Of a stretch of DNA of 64,000 nucleotides, positions 26,537 to 36,127 are shown one piece after another. Each line of letters starts with the position of its first letter. The first letter of the stretch is position 1. The translations under genes and the position numbers were made by a program. This stretch comes from Companilactobacillus heilongjiangensis (lineage in GTDB: Bacteria; Bacillota; Bacilli; Lactobacillales; Lactobacillaceae). The notes under the pieces are model-generated. The model ran no database searches, had not been told where the DNA came from, and saw only the letters and a program-made list of their open reading frames with translations. Where the stretch lies: contig NZ_CP012559.1 in assembly GCF_000831645.3 (NCBI RefSeq), forward strand, positions 62,001-126,000. Reading direction: 5' to 3'.

Positions 26537-27043
26537 CTACTTTTTATTCTTAAATATAAAGAACTTCGACAATACATAATTACCAACAATTGCCAAAATC
26601 TGTCCCACAATCTTTGAACCTGTACCATTGGCGCTTAGTACGGAAATTCCGACCCATAGTGTGGCTGTTTCTATTAAGAATGTTAAGATTCTTGTACCGT
26701 AAAAGGCTAACATTTCTCTAAATGCAGTGTTGGATTTGTGGCGGAAGACGATAATTCGGTCAACCCAGAATCCGACTTGTACGCCGAGGAACCAAGCGAC
26801 GATATTGGCAAACTGATAATTGAGGTGCATTGCGTGGTACAAAATGAAGAATGTTCCAAAGTTTACAACAACTGAAAGTAATCCCCAAAGTAAATAACGG
26901 ACCGCTTCTTTACTAGTGCTATCTTCAATTTCTGGTGTTTCTTCAGAATTGAAAACAGTTCCAGCATCATTAATACCCTCTGAAACATCATCAATAACTT
27001 TTGTTAATGGACTTTCTTCGTTAAGATCTGTTTTCTTGTTCAT
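26537..27043 (-). CDS. GtrA-family membrane protein
   Basis: 168 aa from ATG 27043 (GGGAGAG upstream). A polar N-terminal region of about 48 residues precedes four membrane helices of the GtrA fold (EAVRYLLWGLLSVVVNFGTF; NIVAWFLGVQVGFWVDRIIV; the final KIVGQILAIVGNYVLSKFFI). Family members help transfer lipid-linked sugars for cell-wall or teichoic-acid glycosylation. The long acidic N-terminal tail is an addition to the usual 120-140 aa length. Confidence 0.85.
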   Translation of the reverse strand: MNKKTDLNEESPLTKVIDDVSEGINDAGTVFNSEETPEIEDSTSKEAVRYLLWGLLSVVVNFGTFFILYHAMHLNYQFANIVAWFLGVQVGFWVDRIIVFRHKSNTAFREMLAFYGTRILTFLIETATLWVGISVLSANGTGSKIVGQILAIVGNYVLSKFFIFKNKK

Positions 27044-27133
27044 AGTGTCAATCTCTCCCAAATTTAGTGCCTATACCTTTATATTAAACCTTTTTATTCA
27101 GCTAAGAACAAATCTTGTGACTGAAAAGCTAAA

Positions 27134-28537
27134 TTAATCGTTGGAAATTTTTGCGTGGCGCTTCTTGAGATATTCTTTTCCATAATAAACTGCATAGCAG
27201 AGTATCAAAAAAGGAATCATGTAGAAGAGGGCGGAACGTTGGTTGGGGTCGAATATGATTAGAACGCATGATAGAAGGCTCATGATAAATGCGGCCCAAG
27301 GCACGAACGGATACCATGGAGTTTTGAATTTCAATTCGTCTACTTTGTGACCGGATTTTAGAAAGCTTTTACGAAAGTTGATTTCCGATAAAGCAATTGC
27401 CATCCAGACAATTACCACAGCTAAACCAGAGATTGAAACTAGGACTAAATAAACGGTTGAAGCGGCGACAACACTGGAAACTAACGCTAAAACTCCACCA
27501 ATCATACTCAAACATAGGGCAGTCATTGGGACACCTCGAGAGTTAGTTTTGGCATATTTTAGTGGAATCATGCCTTCGTGTGCGAGTGACCATAACATTC
27601 TGGTCGATGCGTATAATCCCGAATTGGCGGCGGAAAGTATGGCAGTGAGGACAACAAAATTCATTAAATCTCCGGCGAAAGGAAAGCCAATACTTTTGAA
27701 CACAAGCACGAAGGGGCTTTGATTAACACCAGCTTTTTGCCATGGAATTAAGGCAGACATGACCACGATACTGCCGATGAAAAAGATGATTAATCTTAGT
27801 AAAGTAGTGTGGATTGCTCTAGGGATGTTCTTGCTTGGATCCTTTGTTTCACCCGCTGTCACACCAATTAACTCGGTTCCAGAAAAGGCAAAGTTAACAG
27901 TCAACATGGTCGTAAAGACGGCTTTAAATCCGTTGGGAAAGAGTCCATCTTTGAATAAGTTGGTAAACATTGGTGCTTGGGTAGTACCTTTGATATGAAT
28001 GACACCAAAGATTGCTAAAAACCCAATCACGATGAATAAAATAATGGCGATAACTTTAATACTGGAGAACCAGAACTCAGTTTCGGCGAAAAATCTAACG
28101 GATAAAGCGTTGGAAATAAAGATGACAGCCATGAATAGAGCGCTCCAAATCCAAGTCGGAGAATGTGGAAACCACTGCTGCATAATCAATCCAGCTGCCG
28201 TAAATTCTGACCCTAATGCGACCGTCCACGTTAACCAATAAAGGATAGCAACGGTGAAACCAGTTCCCGGCCCTATATATTTGTCAGCGTAAACGTGAAA
28301 AGAGCCAGTTTCTGGCATCGCAACGGATAATTCACCCAGACAAAGCATGACTAGATAAACGACAATTGCTCCGATTCCATAGGCTAAAATTGTGCCAATT
28401 GGACCGGCTTCGTGAATCGTATAACCTGAGCTCAAAAAGAGACCCGTTCCAATGACTCCTCCAAGGGAAATCATGAACAAGTGACGAGATTCCATATTTC
28501 TTTTCAATTTAATGTGGGTATTGTTATTATTTTCCAT
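27134..28537 (-). CDS. mmuP: Amino acid permease, S-methylmethionine type
   Basis: 467 aa APC-superfamily permease with 12 membrane helices. [20 protein letters not shown] and [20 protein letters not shown] closely follow the E. coli MmuP pattern. It is divergent from the homocysteine S-methyltransferase gene at 28653, the usual partner, so S-methylmethionine uptake is the best call. Ends in a Lys/Arg-rich cytoplasmic tail. Confidence 0.82.
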   Translation of the reverse strand: MENNNNTHIKLKRNMESRHLFMISLGGVIGTGLFLSSGYTIHEAGPIGTILAYGIGAIVVYLVMLCLGELSVAMPETGSFHVYADKYIGPGTGFTVAILYWLTWTVALGSEFTAAGLIMQQWFPHSPTWIWSALFMAVIFISNALSVRFFAETEFWFSSIKVIAIILFIVIGFLAIFGVIHIKGTTQAPMFTNLFKDGLFPNGFKAVFTTMLTVNFAFSGTELIGVTAGETKDPSKNIPRAIHTTLLRLIIFFIGSIVVMSALIPWQKAGVNQSPFVLVFKSIGFPFAGDLMNFVVLTAILSAANSGLYASTRMLWSLAHEGMIPLKYAKTNSRGVPMTALCLSMIGGVLALVSSVVAASTVYLVLVSISGLAVVIVWMAIALSEINFRKSFLKSGHKVDELKFKTPWYPFVPWAAFIMSLLSCVLIIFDPNQRSALFYMIPFLILCYAVYYGKEYLKKRHAKISND

Positions 28538-28652
28538 AGGTAGACACCTTATGTAGCAAGATAAATTAGAATAAGATTAAAAAAGTTTAATTTTTATGAT
28601 AAACTACATTATTATAGAAGGCAAGTTACGTTAGAGCATAGGAGGTAACAAT

Positions 28653-29600
28653 TTGAGCGATTTGATTGCAGCAGATTTGAAGAACAGAAAAGGGCTAGTA
28701 GTCGACGGTGCCATGGCCACTGAATTAGAAAAACGTGGTATTAATACTGACAGTGATCTTTGGTCAGCCAAGGCTTTAATTGAAAATCCCGAAGCAATAA
28801 CAGCTGTTCACGAAAGTTATTTCCAAAATGGGGCAGATGTTGCCACAACCAATACTTATCAGGCTAATGTTTCAAAATTTATGGAATTAGGATTTAGTGA
28901 GTCTGAAAGTGAAAATTTAATAATTAAAGCTGTGGAATTAGCTAAGAAAGCCCGTAGCAATTATTTCGATTCTTTGCCTAAAGATGTTCGTCAAAAACGG
29001 GCACCACATCCTTTAGTCGCTGGTAGTGTTGGACCTTACGGTGCATATTTGGCTGATGGCAGCGAGTACACCGGTGATTATAATTTGAGCAAATCAGAGT
29101 ATCAGGAGTTTCATTATTCGAGAATGGAATTACTGGATCACGCTGGAGTCGACTTATTTGCGTTTGAAACTCAGCCCAATTTTGATGAAGCCAATGCTTT
29201 AGTTGACCTGTTAATGGATAAATTTCCAAAGCAACAGGCTTGGTTAACTTTCAGTGTTAAAGATGATTCAACTTTGTGCGATGGAACATCTTTGTCTGAA
29301 GCAGTGAAATACTTTAACGGTGCTGACCAGATTTCGGCGATTGGCGTTAACTGTACAACTTTAGAGAATATCCATGAAATTGTCCGTAATGTTAATCAAG
29401 TGACTGATAAACCAATTATTGTTTATCCTAATAATGGTGATATTTACGATCCAGTTACTAAAACTTGGCAGGCAAATCCCCAAGCAGACACCTTTTCTGA
29501 CTTAGTGCCAGAGTGGCTTGAAGCAGGTGCCAAGTTGATTGGTGGATGTTGCCGAACAACTCCAAATGACATCAAAGAAATAAGTAATTATATCAATTAA
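28653..29600 (+). CDS. mmuM: Homocysteine S-methyltransferase
   Basis: 315 aa; TTG start with AGGAGG at 28640-28645. It has the GLVVDGAMATELEKRG start motif, NTYQANVSKFMELG, the substrate/zinc Cys of IGVNCTTLENI and the zinc pair GGCCRTTPNDI near the C terminus. It moves a methyl group from S-methylmethionine (or SAM) to homocysteine, giving two methionines. The divergent mmuP-like permease supplies the donor. The 115-bp intergenic region is AT-rich; no clear operator was identified. Confidence 0.93.
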   Translation: MSDLIAADLKNRKGLVVDGAMATELEKRGINTDSDLWSAKALIENPEAITAVHESYFQNGADVATTNTYQANVSKFMELGFSESESENLIIKAVELAKKARSNYFDSLPKDVRQKRAPHPLVAGSVGPYGAYLADGSEYTGDYNLSKSEYQEFHYSRMELLDHAGVDLFAFETQPNFDEANALVDLLMDKFPKQQAWLTFSVKDDSTLCDGTSLSEAVKYFNGADQISAIGVNCTTLENIHEIVRNVNQVTDKPIIVYPNNGDIYDPVTKTWQANPQADTFSDLVPEWLEAGAKLIGGCCRTTPNDIKEISNYIN

Positions 29601-29714
29601 TATTCCAATACCATATATAGTGTTTTTGTGATGTGAAAATACCATATGTTCCATGTGAAACAAATTGAAATAATAATGCCAAAAGTGAAAAATTTTGGGA
29701 TTTTTGACTATTTT

Positions 29715-29898
29715 GATTAATTAATCGTTATTAGTTGAATGGGAAAGCATTTAAGCAGTTTTAGACATCAATCAGCACCATGTGTTATTTAGTTATAAGA
29801 GAGTAGGAGCACCGTTACACTTGATTATTTCAAGCGTGATGGTGCTCCTATTTGTTTTACTGTATTTTTATTCCAATAATTAACGTGTGGCGCTAGTT
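29715..29898. mobile_element. MITE fragments flanking a hairpin
   Basis: 29715-29785 matches the interior and right end of the MITE (GTTATTAGTTGAATG to CAGCACCATGTGT) with a deletion. 29883-29898 (ACGTGTGGCGCTAGTT) is a left end, placed in permuted order. Between them is the terminator-like hairpin at 29803-29850. The whole gap 29601-29991 has no gene. Confidence 0.6.
29803..29850. terminator. Long hairpin, terminator-like
   Basis: TAGGAGCACC pairs with GGTGCTCCTA, enclosing a second stem ACACTTGA/TCAAGCGT. TTTGTTTT follows on the + strand. It may terminate mmuM, although it lies 200 bp after its stop. Confidence 0.6.
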
Positions 29899-29991
29899 AA
29901 GAGCGGGGATTTTCGTCGTAATGTGCTATATTTATGTTGGTAAAAATTTAGAGGGATATTGGTCTTTTAAACAATTGAGGGAGGGATTGCA

Positions 29992-31575
29992 ATGGGTCTG
30001 ATGATTTCAACATTTATCCTGATGTTGACTGCTGTAATAAGTATTTTTCTGGCACAGATTTTTCAGAAGATATCGGTCAGTTACATCAGTATGATTCTTG
30101 GAGCAGGAATCTTTTTGGTTCCCAGCTTGGGCAGTCGTATTGGTGAGTTTAATTCTGAAATTTTTATTGGAGTTATTGTGGCGCCGTTGTTATTTTTTGA
30201 GGGACAGGCAACGCATCTCAATTCAGTAGGAAAAGAGTTAAAGCATATTGTTCAAATGACAGTTGCTCTAGTTATTATATGTATGCTTTTTGCAGGATTT
30301 GGAGTTTGGATAGCCGCTGGGGTTAGTTTGCCACTAGCTTTTATCCTAGCAGCTATCAGCACGCCAACCGATGCTACAGCCATGGAGTCTGTCACCAACG
30401 GGCTCAAAATGCCGGGAGATGAAGGGACTTTCTTAAAAATGGAGTCTTTATTTAATGACGCTACCGGAATCATTTTGTTAAATATGGCAACTTTGTGGTA
30501 CGTCAATGGATACATCAATTATAGTGAAACGATTGTTGATTTTTTGATTTCAGCGGTCGGTGGAGTGATAGTTGGTTTTATTTTTTCTTGGATCATGGTT
30601 TTATTCCGACAAAGTTTAGTTCGTACATCCTATAATTCACAGAATGCTCAAATTTTATTGTATATTGTTGAACCATTTGTCCTATATTACTTGGCTGAGG
30701 GAATACATATTTCTGGTATTATCGCCGTCGTCTGTGCAGGACTGGTTTCCAATGCGGAAGCACAACGAAGTCGACTGACGAATGCGCCACAGGTTCACTT
30801 GGGCGACGATATGAAGAGCATGATTACGGAAATATTTAATAGTGTCGTTTTCGTAGTATTGGGATTCATGTTTACCAAAATTATGTCTGAAGAGCGTTTC
30901 ACCGTTAGTTCCATAAAATGGCTGCTTATCGGTGGTGTTCTGTATATTGTTAACGTGCTAGCTAGATGTGTGTACGGACGAATTAGGCTGAAACTCAGTC
31001 GACGGTCCAGTTGGATTTTCGCTTTGGGAGGTGTGCATGGAGCGGTAACTCTAGCTTTAGCATATACATTGGCAGAATATCATGTTAAAACTGCCGACTT
31101 TAATTTAGTTTTGATGTCTGAAAGTGTCTTGATTATATTGAGTTTGATAGTGCCGACAATTGTATTCCAGTTTATTCTGAAACGAAAAATGCCCAATGAG
31201 GAAGTTATCGCTGAGGTGGCTGAAATCAGGACTAACATGGTTCATAAAGCTGTTGAAGCGGTCAATAAAATGTATTTGCCCGAAAATGTTAAAAAATCAG
31301 TTATCTTTGATTTGATGGCTCAAAAACAACGAACAAGGACTAGTGATTTTGTTAAAGAATGGATAAATGTCGTCAAACATCCTGAATTTACTGGTTCGGA
31401 AAAAGAATTGGAAATGAGAGCATTTATGAATGCTTTCAGTCAGGAACGACAGTATCTGGATATGATTTCACAGAGTGAAGTTAAGTATCAAAACTCAGTT
31501 TTTGAATTGTATAACGAAATATTGATGGCTGAATCATTAGTTATCGGTCCAACCGTACCAGACGAGGAAACTTAA
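29992..31575 (+). CDS. CPA1-family Na+/H+ antiporter
   Basis: 527 aa. About 12 membrane helices in residues 1-400, with STPTDATAMESVTNGLKMPG and KMESLFNDATGIILLNMATL, the Asn-Asp ion-binding pair typical of NhaP/NHE exchangers. A cytoplasmic C-terminal region of about 120 residues follows. ATG has GAGGGAGGG upstream. Exchanges Na+ or K+ for protons across the membrane. Confidence 0.92.
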   Translation: MGLMISTFILMLTAVISIFLAQIFQKISVSYISMILGAGIFLVPSLGSRIGEFNSEIFIGVIVAPLLFFEGQATHLNSVGKELKHIVQMTVALVIICMLFAGFGVWIAAGVSLPLAFILAAISTPTDATAMESVTNGLKMPGDEGTFLKMESLFNDATGIILLNMATLWYVNGYINYSETIVDFLISAVGGVIVGFIFSWIMVLFRQSLVRTSYNSQNAQILLYIVEPFVLYYLAEGIHISGIIAVVCAGLVSNAEAQRSRLTNAPQVHLGDDMKSMITEIFNSVVFVVLGFMFTKIMSEERFTVSSIKWLLIGGVLYIVNVLARCVYGRIRLKLSRRSSWIFALGGVHGAVTLALAYTLAEYHVKTADFNLVLMSESVLIILSLIVPTIVFQFILKRKMPNEEVIAEVAEIRTNMVHKAVEAVNKMYLPENVKKSVIFDLMAQKQRTRTSDFVKEWINVVKHPEFTGSEKELEMRAFMNAFSQERQYLDMISQSEVKYQNSVFELYNEILMAESLVIGPTVPDEET

Positions 31576-31608
31576 ATATCCGGTATAGAGTTGTAAAATA
31601 CTCATGAG

Positions 31609-31658
31609 TGCTCCAATATAATTTTGTTTAAAATGCAAAGTTATGTTGGAGCATTTTT
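31609..31658 (+). terminator. Rho-independent terminator
   Basis: TGCTCCAATATAATTTTG pairs with CAAAGTTATGTTGGAGCA, followed by TTTTTAG. Confidence 0.85.
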
Positions 31659-31824
31659 AGTTGTATAAATAATTTTAGTAAGCAAGCTTACATTACTGAT
31701 TACCGGAGACGGTTCCATATACTAAATGACTAGCGTTAATTAATACCCAAACCATAAAACCTTGCTAATATACAAGCTGATAACAGAATTTGTTATTGAT
31801 TTTCTTAAAGAAGATGAGTTTATT

Positions 31825-32586
31825 ATGAAGAGATTTACACAAGGTTTATTATTTTCTTCATTATTAGCACTAAGTGTTGGAGCGACTGCCATTTCTGGCG
31901 CGGCAACTGCCAAAGCTGATGATAACTATTACGGCTACACGGCACTTGCTACCTCGGTTGTAACGGTTAGAGACACTGGTGCACAAATTTATAATGCTTA
32001 CGGAATTCCAACTGGCAAGTATTTACCAATGAATTCACGGTGGCAGACTAATTTGGAAAATACACTCTATGATGGCTCGTATTATGGCATTGGTGCTGAC
32101 GAATATGTTAAAGCTTCCGATGTTCGTTACGAGATGAAAGCTGGATTTAGTGGCTACGGTGTTCAATCTCCCGGAAATTATGATGGTGTCGTGGTAACTT
32201 CAGATTATGGCGCAGCACTTTATGACGCTGCTGGATCACCAATTGGAAAAAATTTGCCCGATGGTTCAATTTGGAAAATTGATCAGATAAATAATGTCGC
32301 CAGTGGTACTTATTATCGTGTTGGTTTGGGCGAATACGTTAGCGCTACAGACGTCCGTCTTTATGAGGCTGGCTTTTTCAAAGCAATTAGTGGCGTTGTG
32401 ACAACGGGACCTGGTAATCCAACTCCACTATATGATGTCAACGGCCAACTTATTACTGATCGTGCTTTAGCTCCAAACACTAAGTGGTATACCGATGAAT
32501 TCTCCAGTACTGGTGGCACAGGGTATTTACGTGTCGCAACTGACGAATATGTTGTCGCTGCTGATGTATATGAAACTCTAAAGTAA
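31825..32586 (+). CDS. Secreted SLAP-domain surface protein
   Basis: 253 aa from the ATG at 31825, the first start that opens a signal peptide (MKRFTQGLLFSSLLALSVGA, cleavage near ATAKADD). Three SLAP-type repeats follow (about 40-105, 115-180, 190-252), each with the pattern Y-x-x-G-x-x-x-G-x-x-LP and ending Y-x-x-G-x-x-E-Y-V-x-A-x-D-V. Such domains attach proteins non-covalently to the cell wall or form S-layers. No enzymatic domain. Confidence 0.85.
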   Translation: MKRFTQGLLFSSLLALSVGATAISGAATAKADDNYYGYTALATSVVTVRDTGAQIYNAYGIPTGKYLPMNSRWQTNLENTLYDGSYYGIGADEYVKASDVRYEMKAGFSGYGVQSPGNYDGVVVTSDYGAALYDAAGSPIGKNLPDGSIWKIDQINNVASGTYYRVGLGEYVSATDVRLYEAGFFKAISGVVTTGPGNPTPLYDVNGQLITDRALAPNTKWYTDEFSSTGGTGYLRVATDEYVVAADVYETLK

Positions 32587-32655
32587 CTGGGGCATTTTCA
32601 TTAGCCTTGATATATAATCAATTTTTAAAATCTCAGAAAATTATTAAAAATAAAC

Positions 32656-32694
32656 TGCCTTGATAGTCTGTTTAGATTATTGAGGCATTTTTGT
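32656..32694 (+). terminator. Rho-independent terminator
   Basis: TGCCTTGATAGTCTG and the GATTATTGAGGCA arm form an imperfect stem followed by TTTTTG. Confidence 0.7.
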
Positions 32695-32713
32695 TTAAAG
32701 ACGATAAGTAATT

Positions 32714-32951
32714 ACGTGTGGAGCTAGTTAAGTATGCCGTCTCCAGAGCTGGGAAATATTTTCAAGCTGTGCGGAACGGCCCGAGCCAAAGTACGGTCTC
32801 GGACCTCGGTTTGAAGCCTTACCACTACCACGGCACACAAATATTTCCCAGCTCTTCCGACTAATTAATCGGTATTAGTTGAATATAAAAGTATTTAAGC
32901 GGTTTTAAGATATGGAATATTTGTAGTAGGTTATCAACTGGCACCATGCGT
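32714..32951. mobile_element. MITE-like element carrying a PE, intact ends
   Basis: Terminal repeats ACGTGTGGAGCTAGTT (32714-32729) and AACTGGCACCATGCGT (to 32951). AAGTAATT directly repeats on both sides (32706-32713 and 32952-32959). The interior equals the 5.74 kb copy except for the PE inserted after GAGCTAGTTAA. Confidence 0.8.
32734..32866 (-). repeat. Palindromic element PE, hairpin 1 deleted
   Basis: Arms CAGAGCTGGGAAATATT and AATATTTCCCAGCTCT; keeps CGGAACGGCCCGAGCC and GGACCTCGGTTTGAAGCC, then jumps to ACCACTACCACGGCAC. Hairpin 1 is gone. Confidence 0.8.
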
Positions 32952-32971
32952 AAGTAATTGTATAAGGTTGC

Positions 32972-33565
32972 TTAGAATTTGAATGTTGCTTTTTTTAGAG
33001 ATTTAGCTTTTTGGTTAAGGTCGTATGATGCGCCCAAAGAGTAAATAAAAAAGCCAATATTTGCGAGTGCTACAAGAATTAGTTGATTGGACTGAACAGT
33101 TGAATGTATGGAATGAACTAATAAAAATAAATTAGTGATACACAGAGCGGATAGGATAAAAGTTTCTAAGTACGGATGACGTTTACCTATTTCCATGTTG
33201 GGTGAATTTGTCTTTAAATTTGCGATGTCTTTCAAAGAATCAATTGGGTCTTTGTGTTTAATAAGCGACCCAACCTCTTTTTCATAAACTGCAGAATATT
33301 TTGAGTTGAACAAATACTCGATTAAAAGTCCAAGATTTATTAAAACAAAAGAGGTAAAAAACAGAATAGTTTGCATAATAGACACTTCCTTCGGAGTTTT
33401 TATGGTTTTCGTTAGTTCAGCCTGTAGTCCAATGATCGATAGGCATAATGAGGAAATATATATTTTTTTTAAATGGTTGAATAATACAGCAAAATAATAC
33501 AATGGAATCCCGAATGCTAGCAATTCTAAAATCAAGAAAAATAATTTTTCTTGAGAACCTTTCAT
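32972..33565 (-). CDS. Membrane protein of unknown function
   Basis: 197 aa with four or five hydrophobic segments (about 8-28, 33-48, 62-84, 131-150, 158-178) and a hydrophilic middle loop (YLFNSKYSAVYEKEVGSLIK). I recognise no domain. Weak ribosome site. The MITE-PE composite lies directly downstream. Confidence 0.6.
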   Translation of the reverse strand: MKGSQEKLFFLILELLAFGIPLYYFAVLFNHLKKIYISSLCLSIIGLQAELTKTIKTPKEVSIMQTILFFTSFVLINLGLLIEYLFNSKYSAVYEKEVGSLIKHKDPIDSLKDIANLKTNSPNMEIGKRHPYLETFILSALCITNLFLLVHSIHSTVQSNQLILVALANIGFFIYSLGASYDLNQKAKSLKKATFKF

Positions 33566-33616
33566 ATTAATTTAGGATTATGTTGTAGGTGGAGAAAGTG
33601 GATTAGTTTAATCAAA

Positions 33617-33648
33617 GGAGAACCTGATATTATTGGGCTCTTTTTTTA
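33617..33648 (+). terminator. Orphan terminator-like hairpin
   Basis: GAGAACC pairs with GGGCTCT over TGATATTATT, then T7. It lies between two divergent genes, so it may end a short leader transcript. Confidence 0.5.
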
Positions 33649-33691
33649 TTTATCGGTAAAGGCAGGATTTGGAGCAATTAAATTGAAATTA

Positions 33692-33740
33692 GTTGCATAA
33701 TGCACCTAATCGTGTTAATTTAATTAAGTGCAAAACGCAC
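33692..33740 (+). promoter_or_regulatory. Probable MarR operator region
   Basis: GTTGCATAATGCAC (33692-33705) and GTGCAAAACGCAC (33728-33740) contain the inverted pair TGCACCTAA/TTAAGTGCA (one mismatch), about 45-95 bp before the MDR oxidoreductase start. Likely bound by the MarR protein encoded in the same operon. Confidence 0.5.
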
Positions 33741-33785
33741 ATAAATATAAAAATAAAATAACTTTAAAAAAAGAGGTAGTAAATT

Positions 33786-34739
33786 ATGAAAGCAGCAATT
33801 GTAACTGAGAAAAGAAAAGCACCAATTTATGAAAATTTTGAGGAACCAAAATTAAAGGAAGGTAATGTAATTGTTGATGTGAAAGCATCTGCTTTGAGCA
33901 ATTTAACGAAAATGCGTGCCATGGGTCGACATTATTCAGCCGATACAATTTATCCAAATGTTGCTGGAACTGATGGCGTTGGAGTTTTGAATGGTAAAAG
34001 AGTTTATTTTCTAGCTACCAATGCTCCTTATGGTTCGTTAGCTGAGAAAACTTTGATCGATGAACATTTAATTTTGCCATTACCCGATGGAATCGATGAT
34101 GTTACGGCAGCAGCTATTGCCAATCCAGGGATGTCTTCGTGGGCAGCCTTGGTAAGTCGAGCCCATTTTGAAGCCGGTCAGACTGTTTTGATTAACGGAG
34201 CCACTGGAACAGCCGGCAGTTTAGCAGTCAAGATTGCTTATCACTTGGGAGCTAAGAAAGTTATCGTGACTGGTCGTAATAGTGAAAAGTTAAGCAAATT
34301 AGGCGCTGATGAAATGGTAGCTTTTGATATGAATTCTGAAGGCGGGGCAGATAAATTAACCGCTGATTTGGCAAAACAGATGCAATCTGGCGTTGATGTT
34401 GTGCTCGATTATTTATGGGGTGACAGTGCTCTTGCTATTATGAAGGCTGTCGCTATGTTTAGTGGTCACAATGTTACTCGCTTCGTAAGTATTGGAGCAT
34501 CGGCCGGACAAACTGATATTGCTTTACCATCAGCAGTTTTACGCTCTTCAGCGATTGAAATTTTGGGTAGTGGTGTAAAAAGTGCAACTATGTCACAATT
34601 GATTTCAGCCATCAATGGGGTCTTTCAATGGGCCGCAAAGGAGAAAATAACTATGACGACTAATAATTTTGATTTATCAGATATCGATGAAGCTTGGAAG
34701 GTACCGTTGACACCACGTGCGGTTGTAACGGTGAAATAA
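33786..34739 (+). CDS. Medium-chain dehydrogenase/quinone oxidoreductase family protein
   Basis: 317 aa. N-terminal GroES-like domain and a Rossmann domain with the nucleotide motif INGATGTAGSLAVKIAYHLG (about 139-158). The structural and catalytic zinc ligands are lacking, so it resembles zinc-free quinone oxidoreductases that use NADPH. AAAGAGGTAG precedes the ATG. The MarR gene overlaps by 1 bp (TAATG), a typical redox/electrophile response pair. Confidence 0.88.
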   Translation: MKAAIVTEKRKAPIYENFEEPKLKEGNVIVDVKASALSNLTKMRAMGRHYSADTIYPNVAGTDGVGVLNGKRVYFLATNAPYGSLAEKTLIDEHLILPLPDGIDDVTAAAIANPGMSSWAALVSRAHFEAGQTVLINGATGTAGSLAVKIAYHLGAKKVIVTGRNSEKLSKLGADEMVAFDMNSEGGADKLTADLAKQMQSGVDVVLDYLWGDSALAIMKAVAMFSGHNVTRFVSIGASAGQTDIALPSAVLRSSAIEILGSGVKSATMSQLISAINGVFQWAAKEKITMTTNNFDLSDIDEAWKVPLTPRAVVTVK

Positions 34740-35191
34740 TGGAAAATGAATTAATTAAAGCTTTGATAACGATTGTTTCATTCTTTAATCGAACCGATCG
34801 AGACAAAGCCTTCATTAAAGATGCCGGTGTTGATTTAGAAACAACGTCATTTCAACTTTTTGCCACGATTGGTCGGGAGCAACCTACAAATGTCAGTGAA
34901 TTGGCTAATATGTTGGGCAAAAGTCACTCCAGTGTCAGCCGCCAAATTGATAAACTTGAGAAAAAGGGCTTGGTAAAGACAAAAGATGGTTCTAAAGATG
35001 CTCGAGTTCGTTCGATTGAGTTGTCGGCAGATGGTAAGAAATTAAAAGAAGTTTTGGACAAAACTAGAATGAACAATATTAGTAAGGCGCTTGATGATTG
35101 GTCTGATAGTGAGAAAGACGATTTACTTAAAAATCTACAGCATTTGGCAACTACACTAAATGGATTTGAAGATACTGATTCTAGCAAATAA
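34739..35191 (+). CDS. MarR-family transcriptional regulator
   Basis: 150 aa. The ATG at 34739 overlaps the preceding stop; a longer frame from 34694 lies inside the oxidoreductase. HTH region: VSELANMLGKSHSSVSRQID, wing TKDGSKDARVRSIELS. It probably autoregulates the operon through the palindromes at 33.7 kb. Confidence 0.9.
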   Translation: MENELIKALITIVSFFNRTDRDKAFIKDAGVDLETTSFQLFATIGREQPTNVSELANMLGKSHSSVSRQIDKLEKKGLVKTKDGSKDARVRSIELSADGKKLKEVLDKTRMNNISKALDDWSDSEKDDLLKNLQHLATTLNGFEDTDSSK

Positions 35192-35228
35192 AAAAGATTG
35201 AAGTCACATCAAAGACTTCAATCTTTTT
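35190..35228 (+). terminator. Rho-independent terminator
   Basis: AAAAAGATTGAAGTC pairs with GACTTCAATCTTTTT. Confidence 0.88.
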
Positions 35229-35299
35229 GGTATTATCAGGCATATCAGTTTTAACTTTGGATGACTTAACTGTAAACTATTAGATAGTAAATAACGGGT

Positions 35300-35857
35300 T
35301 TGGAGGGCAAGCTTATCGATAAGAAGGAATTACGTAAACAACAGACTAAGAAATTGCATAAAAATAAGGCACTGACTCGCACTGAGGGATTACAGTTACT
35401 GAAAAGATTACAGGAGACTCCTGAGTGGAAGAATGCAAAGACTATTGCAACAACGGTCAGTTCGCTTATCGAAGTTCCCACGACACCAATAATTGAGGCT
35501 GCTCAAGCAGAGGGTAAGGAAGTTTATCTACCAAAAACGATGCCACATCGCCAAATGGCATTTCTACCATTCACAAATAGCGATGATTTGGTAAGAAGTG
35601 ATTATGGCATACTCGAACCAGTTTATAATGAGGATTTGGTCAATCAGACACCTGATTTAGTCATTGTTCCGGGATTAGCTTTCGCTGAAGATTCTAATTA
35701 TCGAGTTGGCTTTGGTGGTGGTTATTATGACCGTTTCTTGGCAAAATATCCTGGTAAAACCGTGGCTTTGGTCCCATCATCAATGCATTTTGACACAGCA
35801 GATTGGGAAATTGAAGATTATGATATTAAGATTCAACGCTTGATCTGTTTAGATTAA
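35300..35857 (+). CDS. 5-formyltetrahydrofolate cyclo-ligase
   Basis: Up to 185 aa. ATP-dependent conversion of 5-formyl-THF to 5,10-methenyl-THF. The N-terminal K-x-x-L-R-K-Q motif, LIEVPTTPIIEAAQAEGKEV, PDLVIVPGLAFAED and the signature GFGGGYYDRFLAKYPG are all present. The start is unclear: the TTG at 35300 falls over the only good ribosome site (GGAGGG at 35302-35307), and the correctly spaced in-frame codons are CTT and ATC. Either a TTG start with a poor site or a rare ATC start at 35315 must be used. Confidence 0.9.
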   Translation: MEGKLIDKKELRKQQTKKLHKNKALTRTEGLQLLKRLQETPEWKNAKTIATTVSSLIEVPTTPIIEAAQAEGKEVYLPKTMPHRQMAFLPFTNSDDLVRSDYGILEPVYNEDLVNQTPDLVIVPGLAFAEDSNYRVGFGGGYYDRFLAKYPGKTVALVPSSMHFDTADWEIEDYDIKIQRLICLD

Positions 35858-35992
35858 AAGGCACATTATAAATATGAATTTTTAGGATGTTTAATATTAG
35901 GCCAGTTGACTGGACTTTTTAATCCCCCTTGTTATAATGAATTTGTGATTTGAATCTCCTTACAATATAAGAAGGTTTGACATTTTCAGCAA

Positions 35993-36020
35993 CAAAAAAA
36001 GAGATGTTCTCAGCATCCCT
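35993..36020 (-). terminator. Terminator of the toxin transcript
   Basis: Read on the - strand: AGGGATG CTGAGAA CATCTCT followed by T6-7. Confidence 0.7.
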
Positions 36021-36084
36021 TTTCCTGTGAAACTCGATAGCCCGTTAAGACGGTAGCTACTAATTATTTTATAGTGTAACTAAG

Positions 36085-36127
36085 ATAACCGTAAACTCAG
36101 CTAAAGTTTAAGACGGTTATTTTTTTG
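36085..36127 (+). terminator. Terminator of the antitoxin RNA
   Basis: ATAACCGT...ACGGTTAT with inner AAACT/AGTTT pairing, followed by T6. Confidence 0.8.
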
